Shown one piece after another: positions 33,269 through 44,694 of a stretch of 64,000 bases of DNA (the first letter of the stretch is position 1; the number at the start of each line of letters is the position of its first letter). The notes beneath the pieces were generated by a model. The model made no database searches. It worked only from the letters and a program-made list of their open reading frames with translations, and was not told where the DNA came from. Made by a program: the position numbers and the translations under genes. The DNA is from Cladocopium goreaui. Its lineage: Eukaryota; Sar; Dinophyceae; Suessiales; Symbiodiniaceae. Location: contig CAMXCT020003380.1 in NCBI GenBank assembly GCA_947184155.2, positions 379,501 through 443,500 of the forward strand, in the 5' to 3' direction.

Positions 33269-33379
33269 AAGTTCGGAGCCATCCCCAGTTCCCTTGATCC
33301 AAGCATCGAATGGGAAAACGATTGACACGGTCTGCCCCACGGGTGTTGTGCCATCAACTCTCAGCGGGAGAGTTTCCAC
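33269..33379 (-). CDS. CADG exon, closing strands
   Basis: Acceptor TCGTTTCAG and GT donor (GAACTT|GTGACC), exactly 37 codons in phase 0. The peptide starts VETLPLRVDG and continues TTPVGQTVSIVFPFDAW. Joined behind 'FVGVPPK' it completes a He_PIG unit. Confidence 0.8.
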
Positions 33380-33567
33380 CTGAAACGAGTTTAAACATGT
33401 TCCAGATGGCACTTGGATATCACAATTGTTAATGAATTTCCAATGTTTGTTCAAATGACATCTTTGTTTTTTCCAGATAGGATCCGGCTTGTCCAGGCCC
33501 AAATCCACAGTGGTGAAGCAGTTGAGACGTCAGTGAGTTGGTGGGGGTTTTCCGAAAATCATGGAAC

Positions 33568-33694
33568 TACCATCTGGTTATGACTAACAGTTTGCCATGA
33601 AAAGATCCACCATCTTTAAGTTCCGTAAACCATCTATTTCTATGGGCCATCTATATCATGGCAAACTGTTACGAGTAGTCATAACCAGAGGGTA
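33568..33694. mobile_element. family-A MITE
   Basis: TACCATCTGGTTATGAC to GTCATAACCAGAGGGTA, with AGTTTGCCATG and CATGGCAAACTG as inner inverted arms. Confidence 0.85.
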
Positions 33695-34199
33695 AATGGA
33701 ATATTGTCCAGAGCTAGCCATAGAGCTGATGGCTTGCCAGACACTACGGTCGCTTGCCTCAAGGATCATAACAAGCGAGTTATGGAGTGACATGGAGTGA
33801 CCCAGTGACCGATGCAAGAAAGTTCAGGCAACAGCCATTTTGTAGTTATAGTGGGATTGACTGAAAACGGAATATACATGAATATACCAAAAAGGGAAAG
33901 TTAAATGGTAAAAATGATGATTGAAAATCAAATATGGTGGTACCCCTATTTTCAGACACAAAAATTAGTTGAGTTAATGATATCCAATTTGGATTCTTTG
34001 GCCATAGGAACGAATAAACACAAGTTAAAGATTCGCCTTTTCGTTCCCAGTGTATGTATGTACAGTATATATATAATTATGTATGTGTATCTATAGATAT
34101 ATGTACGTATGTGTGTGCATATTTTTGTATGTACTCATACATTAAAGAGTATCAAACATAGATATGTTCATTATATCCCCACCCTTCACCAAGCAACGC

Positions 34200-34250
34200 C
34201 TTGGGCGGAACCCCAACGAAGCTCAGTTCGTTCTTGTTGGTCTCCTTATC
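34200..34250 (-). CDS. CADG exon: FVGVPPK
   Basis: Acceptor GCTTCCTAG and GC donor (CCCAAG|GCGTTG), 17 codons in phase 0. It encodes DKETNK then NELSFVGVPPK, the 'DxxTxxLxFxGxPP' He_PIG motif. It completes the domain whose 'LPSWLSF' lies in the exon at 36.2 kb. Confidence 0.85.
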
Positions 34251-34589
34251 CTAGGAAGCAACCGGTGAACACCGGGTGCGGTTGTATGTTACCTGGGGAG
34301 TTCACTAGAATGGCTGTGGAAAACTCATGGTAACATATGGTTTCCCTTTGGGAGATTGATCTACAAAGGACGGTGTTTTCCACATCTCTGTTCGGTTGAT
34401 GTATATTAAGCTTGGTTGAATGGGGGTACGCCGGAGAATGTGTTCAATGATACCTGAGGGTACACGTTTGCTGCATGATGGCTTTTCCTTCCATCCCTTC
34501 AAATGTTCACGGTGTTTCTGACGATGTGTCAGCTCGCCCTTTCTGTTCAATCCAAAATAGCTGGATCTATGGATGTGAATAACCACCCC

Positions 34590-35020
34590 ATATATATACA
34601 TACATACATGCATATTATATATACATATATACATATTATATATACATATATACATATTATATATACATATATACATATAATATATACATATTAAATATAC
34701 ATATTATATATACATATTATATATATACATATTATATATATACATATTATATATATATATATACATATTATATATACATATTATATATACATATTATATA
34801 TCCTTTTTTATATATACATATTTTATATATACATATTATATATACATACTATATATATATACATATATATAATATTACATATTATATATAGTATGTATAT
34901 ATATAATATGTGTATATATAAATAATATGTATTTATATATAATATGCGTGTATATATAATATACATATTATATATATATATATACAATATATATATATAT
35001 ACAATATATATATATATCGA
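34590..35020. repeat. TATATACATAT microsatellite
   Basis: About 430 bp of TATATACATAT units and TATA tracts. Confidence 0.95.
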
Positions 35021-35187
35021 ACCAACGTGGGCAACCCAAGGTGAATCCTAGTTGGGTCAGCATAACCAACTCCTGGGAGACTAAGAAAAAGATCACTGGA
35101 CATGAGGCCTACTGAAATGGTGTCGCAAAAATGGAGTAGCCCATTCCATTGGTTTAGAACCTCAATGCCCATGGGTTTTCAAAGTTT

Positions 35188-35291
35188 TACCCTCTGGTAA
35201 TTTAACATAGCTATTGAAAATCACCATTTTTAATGGGAAAATCCACTATTAATGGTCATTTTCAACAGCTACGTTAAATTACCAGAGGGTA
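35188..35291. mobile_element. family-A MITE, near-consensus
   Basis: 104 bp, TACCCTCTGGTAATTTAAC to GTTAAATTACCAGAGGGTA. Confidence 0.9.
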
Positions 35292-35639
35292 ACCTTCATT
35301 TTATAGGGGATTTCCATGGATTTCCCATGAAAAAAGCATCAATTTGTAGGTGGTGTTCCCATCATTTTCCCCATTGAAACCACGGCATCTCTGGGCTTTG
35401 GGCATCCCCATGGACTATCCCATGCGACTATCCGTCTAGGAATGGCTGGTGCTGAAACTCCGCGAACCGCGGAGATGCGGAAATGCCAAATGTCATGGTT
35501 ATTTCATGGAAAAATTGCCAAATGACATGCAAAATCTTTTATGTATTTAAGCCAAATCTCTTTAATAAGTATGTGCCATGTATTTTCGACTTTTGCGAAA
35601 TTCAACTGATCCGAATCTTTGGGCAAAGATTCCGGCACC

Positions 35640-35705
35640 CAAGGCTGATATCACCGGCGGCCGAGCTCGCCCTTCACCATGAATTTCTGGGTCTGTACCG
35701 ATACG
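35640..35705 (-). other. coding-like patch
   Basis: GC-rich island. One minus frame reads TDPEIHGEGRARPP and another VQTQKFMVKGELG; a plus frame is open too. It lies within the intron that joins the exons at 36.2 and 34.2 kb in perfect phase, so it is probably not used in that transcript. Confidence 0.25.
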
Positions 35706-35759
35706 ATGCCAAGAAAAAGGGATATAGACTATATGGATATACGTTCATATTATGTGTAT

Positions 35760-36140
35760 TTCATAGAAAGAGAGAGAGAGAGAGAAAAGAAAAGAAATCA
35801 TCTTATATATATTAAAATATATTACTTTTGTGTAATCGTATATTATATACATGTATTAACCATATTTTTCATATGCATGCATATATATATATATATATGT
35901 ATACAATTATATACACATATTATATTACATTATATACTTATTTATATATATATATATACATATACATATTATATTATATTATATACATATAATTATGCAC
36001 ATATATTTATACACATAATTTGATCAATGTACACATATCATATAATGTATACATATTATATATATTATATATATTATATATTATATATATATATATTATA
36101 TATATATTATATATATTATATATATATTATATATATATTA
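35760..36140. repeat. GAGAGA then TATA microsatellites
   Basis: (GA)n at 35767-35785 followed by TATATA/TACACATAT tracts up to 36140. Confidence 0.9.
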
Positions 36141-36183
36141 ACATAGAACCAGAAACAGGGGTTGGCAATGGTTGCCCAGCGGC

Positions 36184-36240
36184 AAATTCGTGTTTGAAGC
36201 TCAGCCAACTTGGTAAGGGTTCCCCGGACTGAAGGCTGGC
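36184..36240 (-). CDS. CADG exon: LPSWLSF
   Basis: Acceptor TTCGCACAG and GC donor (GAATTT|GCCGCT), 19 codons in phase 0. It encodes A then SLQSGEPLPSWLSFKHEF. The upstream junction shares AGGCC on both sides of the intron. 'LQSGxxLPSWLxF' is repeated almost exactly by the exons at 52.5/51.1 kb, showing domain-level repetition. Confidence 0.9.
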
Positions 36241-36360
36241 CTGTGCGAAACGGCCAAGTTCTCAGCAATGGGGGGTCAAAAACGAAACGATTTTTCGACA
36301 GTACCCCAAGTCAGAGCTGGGATCTCTGGATGTCAAAATTCCCCCAGGTAAATTCATAGG

Positions 36361-36459
36361 TACCCTCTGGTAAACAAACATAACTATATGGAAAATCACC
36401 ATTTTTCATGGGTAAATCCACTAGAAATGGGTCATGTTCAATAGCAAATTCATAGGTAA
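36361..36459. mobile_element. family-A MITE with unusual right flank
   Basis: Canonical left end TACCCTCTGGTAAAC. Instead of the usual ACCAGAGGGTA, the right side ends in AAATTCATAGGTA, which also directly precedes the left end. It lies within the short (269-nt) intron between the exons at 36.5 and 36.2 kb. Confidence 0.75.
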
Positions 36460-36509
36460 CTTGACACATCCCCTGAAAATCAAATAACAAGTGGCCATTT
36501 GCTTCCGGC

Positions 36510-36590
36510 CTCGAAATGGATTTTGCCGCCTCTCTGGGAGACCTTCCTGTGAAAGTTGCTGATGGCCAGGGTCTTCGGAAGCACATGCTC
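36510..36590 (-). CDS. CADG exon: first strands
   Basis: Acceptor TTTCACCGAG and GC donor (TTTCGAG|GCCGGA), exactly 27 codons in phase 0. It encodes EHVLPKTLAISNF and RKVSQRGGKIHFE. The 'GGKIHFE-A' junction parallels 'GGEISYSA' of the exon at 29.6 kb, supporting the frame over two other open frames. Confidence 0.8.
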
Positions 36591-36595
36591 CTCGG

Positions 36596-36650
36596 TGAAA
36601 CCATGGGAAAACCATGGGAAAACCATGGGAAACCATGGGAAAACCTCACA
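36596..36650. repeat. ACCATGGGAAA tandem
   Basis: Four imperfect copies of an 11-bp unit beside the exon's acceptor. They may serve as the pyrimidine-rich tract on the minus strand (TTTCCCATGG). Confidence 0.85.
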
Positions 36651-36931
36651 GTTTTGAAGCAAATGTCCATCGATTTCCTGGTTTCACGATGCGAAATTGT
36701 GACCGCCAGGGATCCACCTTCCACAACCGGGGCAAAAAAAATGGGGAAGTTCTTCTTGGGTGGGCTGGTAACATCCATTTGTATCTTGTGAAATCATAGG
36801 GTTGAAGATGGTTTGAGCCCATTTCTGATGGGTGACATTCCCATTTGGATTGGTTGAACAACCGTTTCTGCTGATTCTTGAACAGGACACCGAAAAACTC
36901 AAGCAGGGATGGCTAATGGTGACTGATTGAA

Positions 36932-37057
36932 TACCCTCTGGTTATTGAACATAGCTATGGAATAGATGAACCATTCATAGATGATAAACATGTTGATTTA
37001 CCTAGTTGTTTACCTATCAAAAACGGTGATTTTCCAGCTCGCATATCGTTAAACCAC
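36932..37057. mobile_element. family-A MITE, right end eroded
   Basis: TACCCTCTGGTTATTG at the left. The interior has TTTACCTA and GGTGATTTTCCAG; the right terminus decays to TCGTTAAACCACCA. Confidence 0.6.
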
Positions 37058-37059
37058 CA

Positions 37060-37290
37060 AGTAAATCTCATTAAATCATATTAAATCCCCATTTTCTTGG
37101 GTAAATCCCATTAAACCACCATGAAACCACCACTAAATCACCATGAAACCCCATGAAATTCCATTAAACCACCATTAAACCACCACTAAATCACCATGAA
37201 CCCCCATTAAATCCCATTAAACCACCATTAAACCCCATTAAACCACCATGAAATCCAATTCAACCACCATGAAACCCCATGAACTCATAG
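37060..37290. repeat. CCATTAAACCACCATGAAA degenerate tandem
   Basis: Irregular repeats of CCATTAAA, CACCATGAAA and CCCCATGAAA. Confidence 0.85.
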
Positions 37291-37357
37291 TGATAACACC
37301 ATCCAAACATCACAAAAGATCCACGCCAAACCGCGTCCGTTAACCGAACCCAGGGAC

Positions 37358-37432
37358 GAATTGCACCTTCAGAGGCACGGTGACCTTGGGAAACTGCACA
37401 TGGAGGTTGTCCGGAGGTGTCCTTGGCGAGAT
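37358..37432 (-). CDS. CADG exon, linker into next domain
   Basis: Acceptor CGTCGTGAG and GT donor (CAATTC|GTCCCT), 25 codons in phase 0. It encodes ISPRTPPD then NLHVQFPKVTVPLKVQF. It joins the exons at 38.0 and 36.6 kb without breaking the frame. Confidence 0.7.
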
Positions 37433-37473
37433 CTCACGACGGGAAGCATGGGGAAATCTCATGAAAAATATAA

Positions 37474-37579
37474 CTTGTTGGTGGTTTTAACCCCTCTGAA
37501 AAATATGAGTTCGTCAATGGGAAGGATGACATCCCATATATTATGGAAAATAATCCAAATGTTTGAAACCACCAACCAG
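37474..37579. mobile_element. family-B MITE
   Basis: CTTGTTGGTGG at the left and AAACCACCAACCAG at the right. It ends 42 bp upstream (on the gene strand) of the exon at 37.4 kb. Confidence 0.8.
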
Positions 37580-37769
37580 ATGATTTATACATCTATAAAC
37601 TATAATATTAACCCATATAAAACATGATAAACCAAGATGAACCATGAAGAAATGATGGGGATCTTAACAAGCCAAGATGAATTGCTTGTGGAGTTGTGGA
37701 GCCATGGAGCTGTAAAACCCCAATCATTTTGCACCGTGATTTTTTTTCTGCCTTGCAATTGACAACGAC

Positions 37770-37850
37770 CACCACAACAACAAGAAAAAAAAACAACAAG
37801 AACAAGAAGAACGAGAGAAACAAGAAAAAAACACAGAAAACATCTGCAAA
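37770..37850. repeat. AACAAGAA purine-rich tract
   Basis: A/G/C-only stretch CAACAAGAAAAAAAAAC...ACAAGAAGAACGAGAG. On the minus strand this reads as a long pyrimidine-rich run. Confidence 0.6.
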
Positions 37851-37957
37851 CGCACATGTTTTAAAAGCACTATGCAACAACATCGGAAAAACATGGGAAA
37901 AAACGGCTCCAAATCTCCAATACAAAAAACGCTTGGAGATGGGACCAGCGTGACCAC

Positions 37958-38077
37958 CCCGAACTGAGACCCAAAGATCAAAGTTGGGGTCTCAAATTTG
38001 TCAGAGCCTCTGCCATCAATGTCTACATAAATTTCACAAATTTCTGGTGTCCCAATAAAGGCAAAATGTTCCAACTT
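37958..38077 (-). CDS. CADG exon: FIGTPE
   Basis: Acceptor GCTTGTAG and GT donor (TTCGGG|GTGGTC), exactly 40 codons in phase 0. It encodes KLE then HFAFIGTPEICEIYVDIDG and later FETPTLIFGSQFG. 'FxFxGTPE...IxVDIDGxG' is the second half of a He_PIG unit; the first half should lie further right and was not found. Confidence 0.8.
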
Positions 38078-38689
38078 CTACAAGCTAGCGTTTCAAGCAC
38101 CAAATTCGGGTTATTCCAAGTCTGTGTCAGATGTCTGGGATGGTATCACACTATTCTAAACCAAGACGCGCCATCCCCCATAGCTAATCCAGATCCATCC
38201 TTTTTTTGATGGATTTCCATTTGGTGAGAATTGAATGTACAAATGCATCGGATCCTAGAGTTTGGTGGAAAAGATCCATAGTGACACTGCTCAGCGTTCA
38301 CCTAGTGCCCAAACTTGTTTTGTCTCATTTTGCCTCCGTCACAGCGCAGAGCCGTGGTAACAATCCAATGATATTTGGGGTGGTAATTTTCCGCTTTGAA
38401 CAAAATTCTAACAATTTTCGGCTTGTGTTGGAAAACAAGAGCCTGTCCAGATTCACAAATAGTATGTATTCAATCAAACATTGCTCCCTCATTTCAGTAA
38501 ACAACCATTTGCAAATGCTCTTATTGATCAGTAAGCAATCCATCCCAAAAATCCATCCCCAATTTGCTGATGTATCAGGACCTCGCTAATGTTTTATTTT
38601 GGGGGAACCACAAGTATGTTCATAAAATGGTACCAGCTCCCAAATGTTGTGGATCAGAGATTGCCCCCTCATATGTCGTGGATCACGAA

Positions 38690-39175
38690 TCCACCCCTGG
38701 TATGCTACGGAGAACGAATCCACCCCTGGTATGCTAAGGATCACGAATCCACCCCTGGTATGCCACGGATCACGAATCTCTTGTTCTGTGGTGAAACTGT
38801 TGGTTTTGGAAAAAAAATCAGCCTGGGACAAAATCATCGAAAAAAGTCTGGATCACGAAAAACCTGGAGAATGGGAATCAAAAAAAAAACATTCAAAAAC
38901 CCAAGGAAAATCAAGTTTTTTTTTTGGCCGCAACATTCTCCAGGATTTCGGTGATCCAGACATTTTTCGATGAAATTGGAAAAAAACAAAAAATGAAAAC
39001 CAAGAGTATTCTATGGAGACCGGTTGTATGCTGAGGAGAACGATGCTATGCTACGGAGAACGATTCCACCCCTGGTATGCTCGGGAGCACGAATCCACCC
39101 CTGGTATGCTACGGATCACGAATCCACCCCTGGTATGCTAACAAATCCACCCCTGGTATGCTAAGGATCACGACT
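38690..39175. repeat. 30-bp minisatellite in two blocks
   Basis: Unit AATCCACCCCTGGTATGCTA plus CGGATCACG. About three to four copies at 38690-38780 and four to five at 39040-39175, separated by about 260 bp with A-rich runs and an inverted CTGGAGAATG/CATTCTCCAG pair. Confidence 0.85.
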
Positions 39176-39366
39176 GTCAGCAATCACAAAATTCCCCAAC
39201 CCATGTAGGTTATGGATCATAAATTTACTCCTTCAGTGTCTTGGATCTTTAGACAAAACTGACCCCCCAGCTGCGTTTGGATTGTTTGTCGCCCACTGTC
39301 AGTCTCTGTCAGTCAAGACCCACACATTTTGTCTCATTTACTCCCAATAGTTGAGTGGTTCATTAA

Positions 39367-39659
39367 TCAATAGTTGGTCAGGAAAGACCTTCATCTGTCC
39401 CAAGACATGGATCACCCAATGACACCGCTGGCTGCGGCACCACTTTACGATCCTTCAGGATCTTGGAAAGCGCCATGATGAGTGTTGATGAGCGTCGATC
39501 TTTAGTTTGGGCCAACTTAACCAGTGGGAACATATTTCACATGCACATCATCCAGTACAGCCAGTTCGCAAGAGTGGAGAACGATAAAATTGTGGTATGC
39601 GATACCTTGTGCAGAATGGTGATTGCTGCCTTAGAACTATACTATCCCCAGTCGTAGGT
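39367..39659 (+). CDS. unrecognised plus-strand open frame, ~97 codons
   Basis: Open from a TAA at 39364 to TAG, with an internal ATG at about 39475. Residues include MMSVDERRSLVWANLTSGN and ARVENDKIVVCDTLCR. The minus strand is closed here, unlike at other coding-like patches. No family recognised; it may be a foreign or decayed gene piece in the large intron. Confidence 0.3.
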
Positions 39660-39999
39660 TGGTTTATGAAACATCCTACTGTAGATATCTACCATAAACC
39701 ATAGTTGGGCTAGTTATAAACCAACTTTCCTCTGATCCTCTAGTCGAATCATCTTGAACCCAAGTAAATGGACATATATATATATATTATAAATAATACA
39801 ATATTAAACAAGTCAAAAATCTATCAACATATAATGAGGGTTTCCCAAAATATGGCTACCCCAAATCATTGGTGTTCCCATTTACAACCAAGGCTCGCTG
39901 CGTCCTTCTCTGGAGGCACCTGAGAAGGGGGATCAGGAAAAATTTCACCAGCAACACTGGGATTGAACCGACCTTTTTAGAAAAAAAACATGGTGACAT

Positions 40000-40640
40000 A
40001 TATAATAGATAGAGAGAGAGAGATATATAGATAGATAGAAAGATAGACAGATAGATAGATACATAGATAGATAGAGAGAGATAGATAGATAGACAGATTG
40101 ATAGATAGATAGATAGATAGACAGGGAGAGAGAGATAGATAGATAGATAGATAGATAGATAGCTAGCTAGCTAGCTAGCTAGCTAGCTAGCTAGCTAGAG
40201 AGAGAGAGAGAGATAGATAGATAGATAGATAGATGGATAGATAGATAGATAGAAGGATGGATAGATAGATAGATAGATAGATAGGTAGATAGGTAGATAG
40301 GTAGATAGGTAGATAGGTAGATAGGTAGATAGGTAGATAGGTAGATAGGTAGATAGATAGAGAGATAGAGAGATAGAGAGATAGAGAGATAGACAGATAG
40401 ATAAATAGATAGATAGATAGATAGATAGAGAGAGAGGGAGATAGATAGATAGATAGATAGATAGGTAGATAGATAGATAGATAGGTAGATAGATACATTA
40501 TGTATATATATGTATATATATATATCTGTATATATATATATATCTGTATATATATATATATATATCTGTATATATATATATATATGTATATATATATGTA
40601 TTTATATATGTGTATATATATATGTGTATAATGTGGATAT
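40000..40640. repeat. GATA/GAGA/GCTA then TATA microsatellite
   Basis: About 500 bp of GATA with GAGA and GCTA sections and a GATAGGTA section, then TATATCTGTATA. The 196-codon minus ORF here is repeat-derived. Confidence 0.97.
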
Positions 40641-40769
40641 ATATAATATATAGCCAACACAATGACTTGGTGGTGAAATGAGAATTTGCCATCAATGCAC
40701 TTGATGAATTGACTTGTGAGACTTGCTGGTGGACCATGTTGGGAAAATTCAGGTTTCAATCTATCAGAT

Positions 40770-40935
40770 GGAAACAAAATGGTTAAATGAATGGTTAATC
40801 AGAAAAATCATGTGGATGGTTAATGGTTAATAATGGTTAATCTATTAATGGTTAATCTATTGTGGTTAATGGATGGTTAATGGTTAATGCTTAATGTGGA
40901 TGGTTAATCTATTAATGGTTAATGGTTTACTTTCA
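40770..40935. repeat. ATGGTTAATGGTTAATCTATT degenerate tandem
   Basis: Irregular GGTTAATG repeats with ATCTATTAATGG insertions. Confidence 0.85.
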
Positions 40936-41157
40936 GAAAACCATCCGTTCAACCAACCCAAAAAACATGTGGATGATGTGGATGGACCTGCACTGAAATG
41001 TTGCTCGTTTGTCATCAGTACTTCTTGGGGTTATGATTGAACCAGCAACACGTGGGATTTAAGTGATTGCACACCCCGGCAATGATTCGTGGACAAACTG
41101 TGCACTTGCAAATCATGTCCCGATTTGCAGAGAACTCCGGATATCCCCCACGTTGGA

Positions 41158-41564
41158 TCAGAGAATATCCACATATATATCCACTACAAAAGTCTCCAAG
41201 ACTGATCCAACTCCACAAATATATGGGCCTATGGTTTGGTCATTTACCCCAAGAATTACGCGAATGAAGCGAACGTACACCAAACATCGACGAATGGATA
41301 GTTCATGATAGTTCCCATTCGTATCACTGACACCGTTTGCCCCTTCAGCAATTAAACCCTTCAATCGGAAATTTGCTCGGAAATTTGACGGATAAGCAAA
41401 CCATCTACAACCATTGACATTGGATTGTCCATGGCGAGTTTTGCTCTCAAGAGGGTACCGCAAGACTCTCCCAAGTGGTAGATGATATCCCCCAAAACCC
41501 ATGGCATAGCATAGCCGACAAACATCATCCTCTCTTCCTGTGATGCACTCTGACGATTGTGCAA
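41158..41564 (-). pseudogene. possible decayed coding segment, family unknown
   Basis: Two overlapping minus frames are open in succession. The first contains ERMMFVGYAMPWVLGDIIYH; the second continues from about 41450 with GANGVSDTNGNYHELSIRR. The handover between frames could reflect a frameshift in an old element. A Ty1/copia origin was considered because of the FVGY motif, but nothing else supports it. Confidence 0.25.
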
Positions 41565-41759
41565 AGCTTCCGGCTAATTATGGGATTTACGACTATGGCT
41601 CAAAAATGGAGCATTAATAAACCCATAAATAATTATCAGTATTTCACTCCCCAAAAGGGGTATAGTCTAGTTAGTTTTGAGCCATGCCCACAATGATTCC
41701 TGAATAAACAATTTCACTCCGTTTGAATTGCTGCCATGGCACAGTCGCAAGGGGAACTG

Positions 41760-42457
41760 CCGGGACAGTTGAACCGGCATCCGAACCAGCGCCTGCTCCT
41801 GCTGATTCTCCATTGTCGTCAGCATCAGAACCACTACCTGCTCCTGCATCGGAACCAGTGGCTGCTCCTGCCGATCCTCCCTTGCCGCCAGCGTCGGAAT
41901 CAGCGCCTCCTGCTGATCCTACATTGCCATCACCATCTGAACCAGCGCCTGCTCCTGCATCGGTATCAGCACCTGCTCCTGCCGATCCTCCCTTGCCGCC
42001 AGCGTCGGAACCAGCGCCTCCTGCTGATCCTACATTGCCATCACCATCTGAACCGGCGCCTGCTCCTGCATCGGTATCAGCGCCTGCTCCTGCTGATCCT
42101 CCATTGCCGCCAGCATCGGAACCAGCACCTACTCCTGCTGATTCTCCGTTGCCACCATCCGAAGTACCTGACCCACTTGATCCACTTCCTCGCAACCCAC
42201 TTTGGCCTTTGGTCTCAGTTCCGCCAGAGGTGGAACTTCCATCCCCTGTCGGTGCCATGGTTGCCACCGGTGCCACGGTTGCCACTGGTGCCACGGTCGC
42301 CACCGGTGCCACGGTTGCCACCGGCGCAACTGTTGCCACCGGCGCAGGCGCCGTGCCTTCGGTGGCCGAGCCCTCCAAAGGCTCAGGATGACCCACACCA
42401 GGACTGGCACCAACGCCTAGCCCTCCTTCGGCTGTCCTTGGAGCCGGTCGAGTGGCA
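41760..42457 (-). CDS. large exon: Gly/Ala/Ser/Asp-rich linker
   Basis: A strong acceptor (GGTTTCCCCAG) opens a frame that reads ATRPAPRTAEGGLG. It then has about six PVATVA repeats, then GSDAGGNGGSAGAGAD-type repeats including two 111-bp direct copies, closing with STVPAVPL. GC-rich and by far the longest exon here. It would be a flexible, acidic, probably extended and possibly glycosylated spacer between CADG blocks. The plus strand is open in two frames as well (Pro/Ala/Glu-rich), but acidic linker exons at 48.5-46.6 kb favour minus. The 3' edge is approximate; the frame runs on to about 41671. Confidence 0.6.
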
Positions 42458-43049
42458 CTGGGGAAACCAAAATTACCAGTGGCGATGGATTATGTGGCGA
42501 AATTCGTGTGGAGCAATCCGAAGTGAAAAAACATGTTACTGAAAAAATATGAAAAAGTGTTAATTTTTTTGTTCGGATCTTTTCGCGCGTCACTAGACAT
42601 GGCAAACAAATATATGGAAAGCTAATGGGTCATGAACGGGGTTCTGTCATGTTCTGTCATCATTGCGGGCCTCCAGGACCAGAGGTCCCATGCGATTTCC
42701 TCCACTAACATCAGCAAAAATGGGAAGGTCCCTGGCACTCCCAACTAATCTGTCACCACAATTTCAAGTATGTTGTTGTTTTCTACCGGACGACCCAGTT
42801 ATCAGTTGGTATTGGTTTCACGCCAATTCTTGGTGTTAAAGTCCCCAATTGTGTGGCAAAACTGTACGTGAAAACTAGACGACAGATGGCCCGAGAGCGT
42901 AGAGGAGCAGAGTCTTCTGTTGTTAGTATGGAGACACTATATTACAAGACAATATATTAAAGATGTATTATAGGCAGACGAGAAGAATAGTATCAAGACA
43001 ATATATCACGAACACAAGACCAAAGTTTGCATCGTAAATTTCGTATAGT

Positions 43050-43905
43050 TTTTCACACACAGAGACTTTTTACAAACAGACGCTTTTGCACACAGACATT
43101 TTTACACACAAACGCTTTTACACACAGACACTTTTACACACAGACGCTTTTACACACAGACACTTTTACACACAGACGTTTGACACAAAGAGGCTTTTAC
43201 ACACAGAAGCTTGCACACACACAGAGGCTTTTACACACAGAAGTTTTTACATACACAGAATTTTACACACAGAAGCTTTTACACGCAGACCCTGTTACAC
43301 ATAGAGACTTTTACACACACACACAGCTAGGCTTTTACACACAGAAGCATTTACACACACAGGCTATTACACACAGACGCGTTTACACACAGACACTTTT
43401 ACACACAGACACTTTGACACACAAACACTTTTACACACAGAGACTTTTACACACAGACGCTTTTACACACAGACGCTTTTACACACAGAGGCGTTTACAC
43501 ACAAACACTTTCACACACAGAGACTTTTACACACAGAGACTTTTACACACAGACGCTTTTACACACAGACGCTTTTACACACAGACACTTTTACACAAAG
43601 ACACTTTTACACACACACACACTTTCACACACAGAGGCTTTTACACACAGACGCTTTTACACAGAAGCTTTTACACACAGACGCTTTTACACACAGACGC
43701 TTTTGCACACAGATGCTTTTACACACAGACACTTTTACACAAAGACACTTTTACACACAGACGCTTTAACACACAGACACTTTTACACACACACACACTT
43801 TGAGACATAGAGGCTTTTACACACAGAAGCTTTCACACACAGAAGCTTTTACAGCTAGAAGCTTTCGCACACAGAAGCTTTTACGCGCAAACACTTTCAC
43901 ACACA
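43050..43905. repeat. CTTTTACACACAGACG satellite
   Basis: About 50 copies of a 16-18-bp unit CTTTTACACACAGACG with variants (AGAAG, AGAGG, AGACA). It produces a spurious 258-codon plus ORF. Confidence 0.97.
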
Positions 43906-43919
43906 GAGACCGAACCCAT

Positions 43920-44285
43920 GACATCGCAATTTTAACTCAATTTTTTGGCGATCGAACTTCATTTCGTGCGAAAGGGTTGCGCCCGGATACTTACAAATCG
44001 CAATATTACTACAGTTTTTGGCGATCGAACCTCATTTCGTGCGAAAGGGTTGCGCCGGACGCTTTGCAAATCGCAATTTTATTTCAGTTTTTGGCGATCG
44101 AACCTCATTTCGTGCGAAAGGGTTGCGCCGGACACTTACAAATTGCAATTTTATTTCAGTTTTTGGCGATCGAACCTCATTTCGTGCGAAAGGGTTGCGC
44201 CGGACGCTTTGCAAATCGCAATTTTACTTCAGTTTTCGGCGATCGAACCTCATTTCGTGCGAAAGGGTTGCATTTCGTGGCGTCT
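43920..44285. repeat. 73-bp tandem repeat, five copies
   Basis: Unit contains GCGATCGAACCTCATTTCGT and GCGAAAGGGTTGCGCCGGAC. Copies start at 43948, 44021, 44094, 44166 and 44239, so the period is 72-73 bp. The last copy diverges after GGGTTGC. Confidence 0.95.
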
Positions 44286-44319
44286 CGTTGGCACTGCCCC
44301 GCGCCTTCAAGAGAGAAAT

Positions 44320-44505
44320 AGAAAAGAAGGAGGGAGCAAGAGGGCAAGAGAGCAAGAGAGCAAGAGAGAATGTGAAGATGTGAAGATGAGAAGATGTGAA
44401 GATGCACAGATGTGAAGATGTGAGGATGTGAAGATGAGAAGATGGAAAGATATGTGAAGATGAGAAGATGTGAAGATGAGAAGATGTGAAGATGAGAGGA
44501 TGTCT
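44320..44505. repeat. GAGCAAGA and AAGATGTGAAGATGAG repeats
   Basis: First GGGAGCAAGA units, then GAAGATGTGAAGATGAGAAGATG units; purine-rich on the plus strand. Confidence 0.95.
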
Positions 44506-44599
44506 CACAGACCCCCACTATTAGAAGAACCCTGCGCTCAGACGCTCTCGGGAAAAACACACACTTTAATTTGCGTGATCACCCCTTTCTCATAATATG

Positions 44600-44690
44600 T
44601 ATATATAGTTTTATTATATATATATATATTATATATATATACATATTATATATATATATATATATATATTAAATATATATATATATGTTT
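44600..44690. repeat. TATA microsatellite
   Basis: TATATATA tracts with single-base interruptions. Confidence 0.95.
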
Positions 44691-44694
44691 ACAG

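Noticed and set aside
38690..39175. 30-bp repeats considered as a CRISPR array
   Set aside because: No spacers of constant length between repeats, no leader or cas genes, eukaryotic context.
40187..40777. 196-codon minus-strand ORF of Ile/Tyr/Ser/Leu
   Set aside because: Translation of GATA/TATA microsatellite.
41158..41564. Ty1/copia polyprotein
   Set aside because: Only a loose FVGY resemblance; no integrase, reverse transcriptase or LTR found nearby. Left as an unknown decayed segment.
41723..42391. Plus-strand Pro/Ala/Glu-rich ORF (222 codons)
   Set aside because: Antisense to the minus-strand linker exon, which has a strong acceptor and matches neighbouring acidic exons. Kept only as an unproven alternative.
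43027..43803. 258-codon plus-strand ORF (FYTQTLLHTD repeats)
   Set aside because: Translation of the CTTTTACACACAGACG satellite; other frames are equally open.
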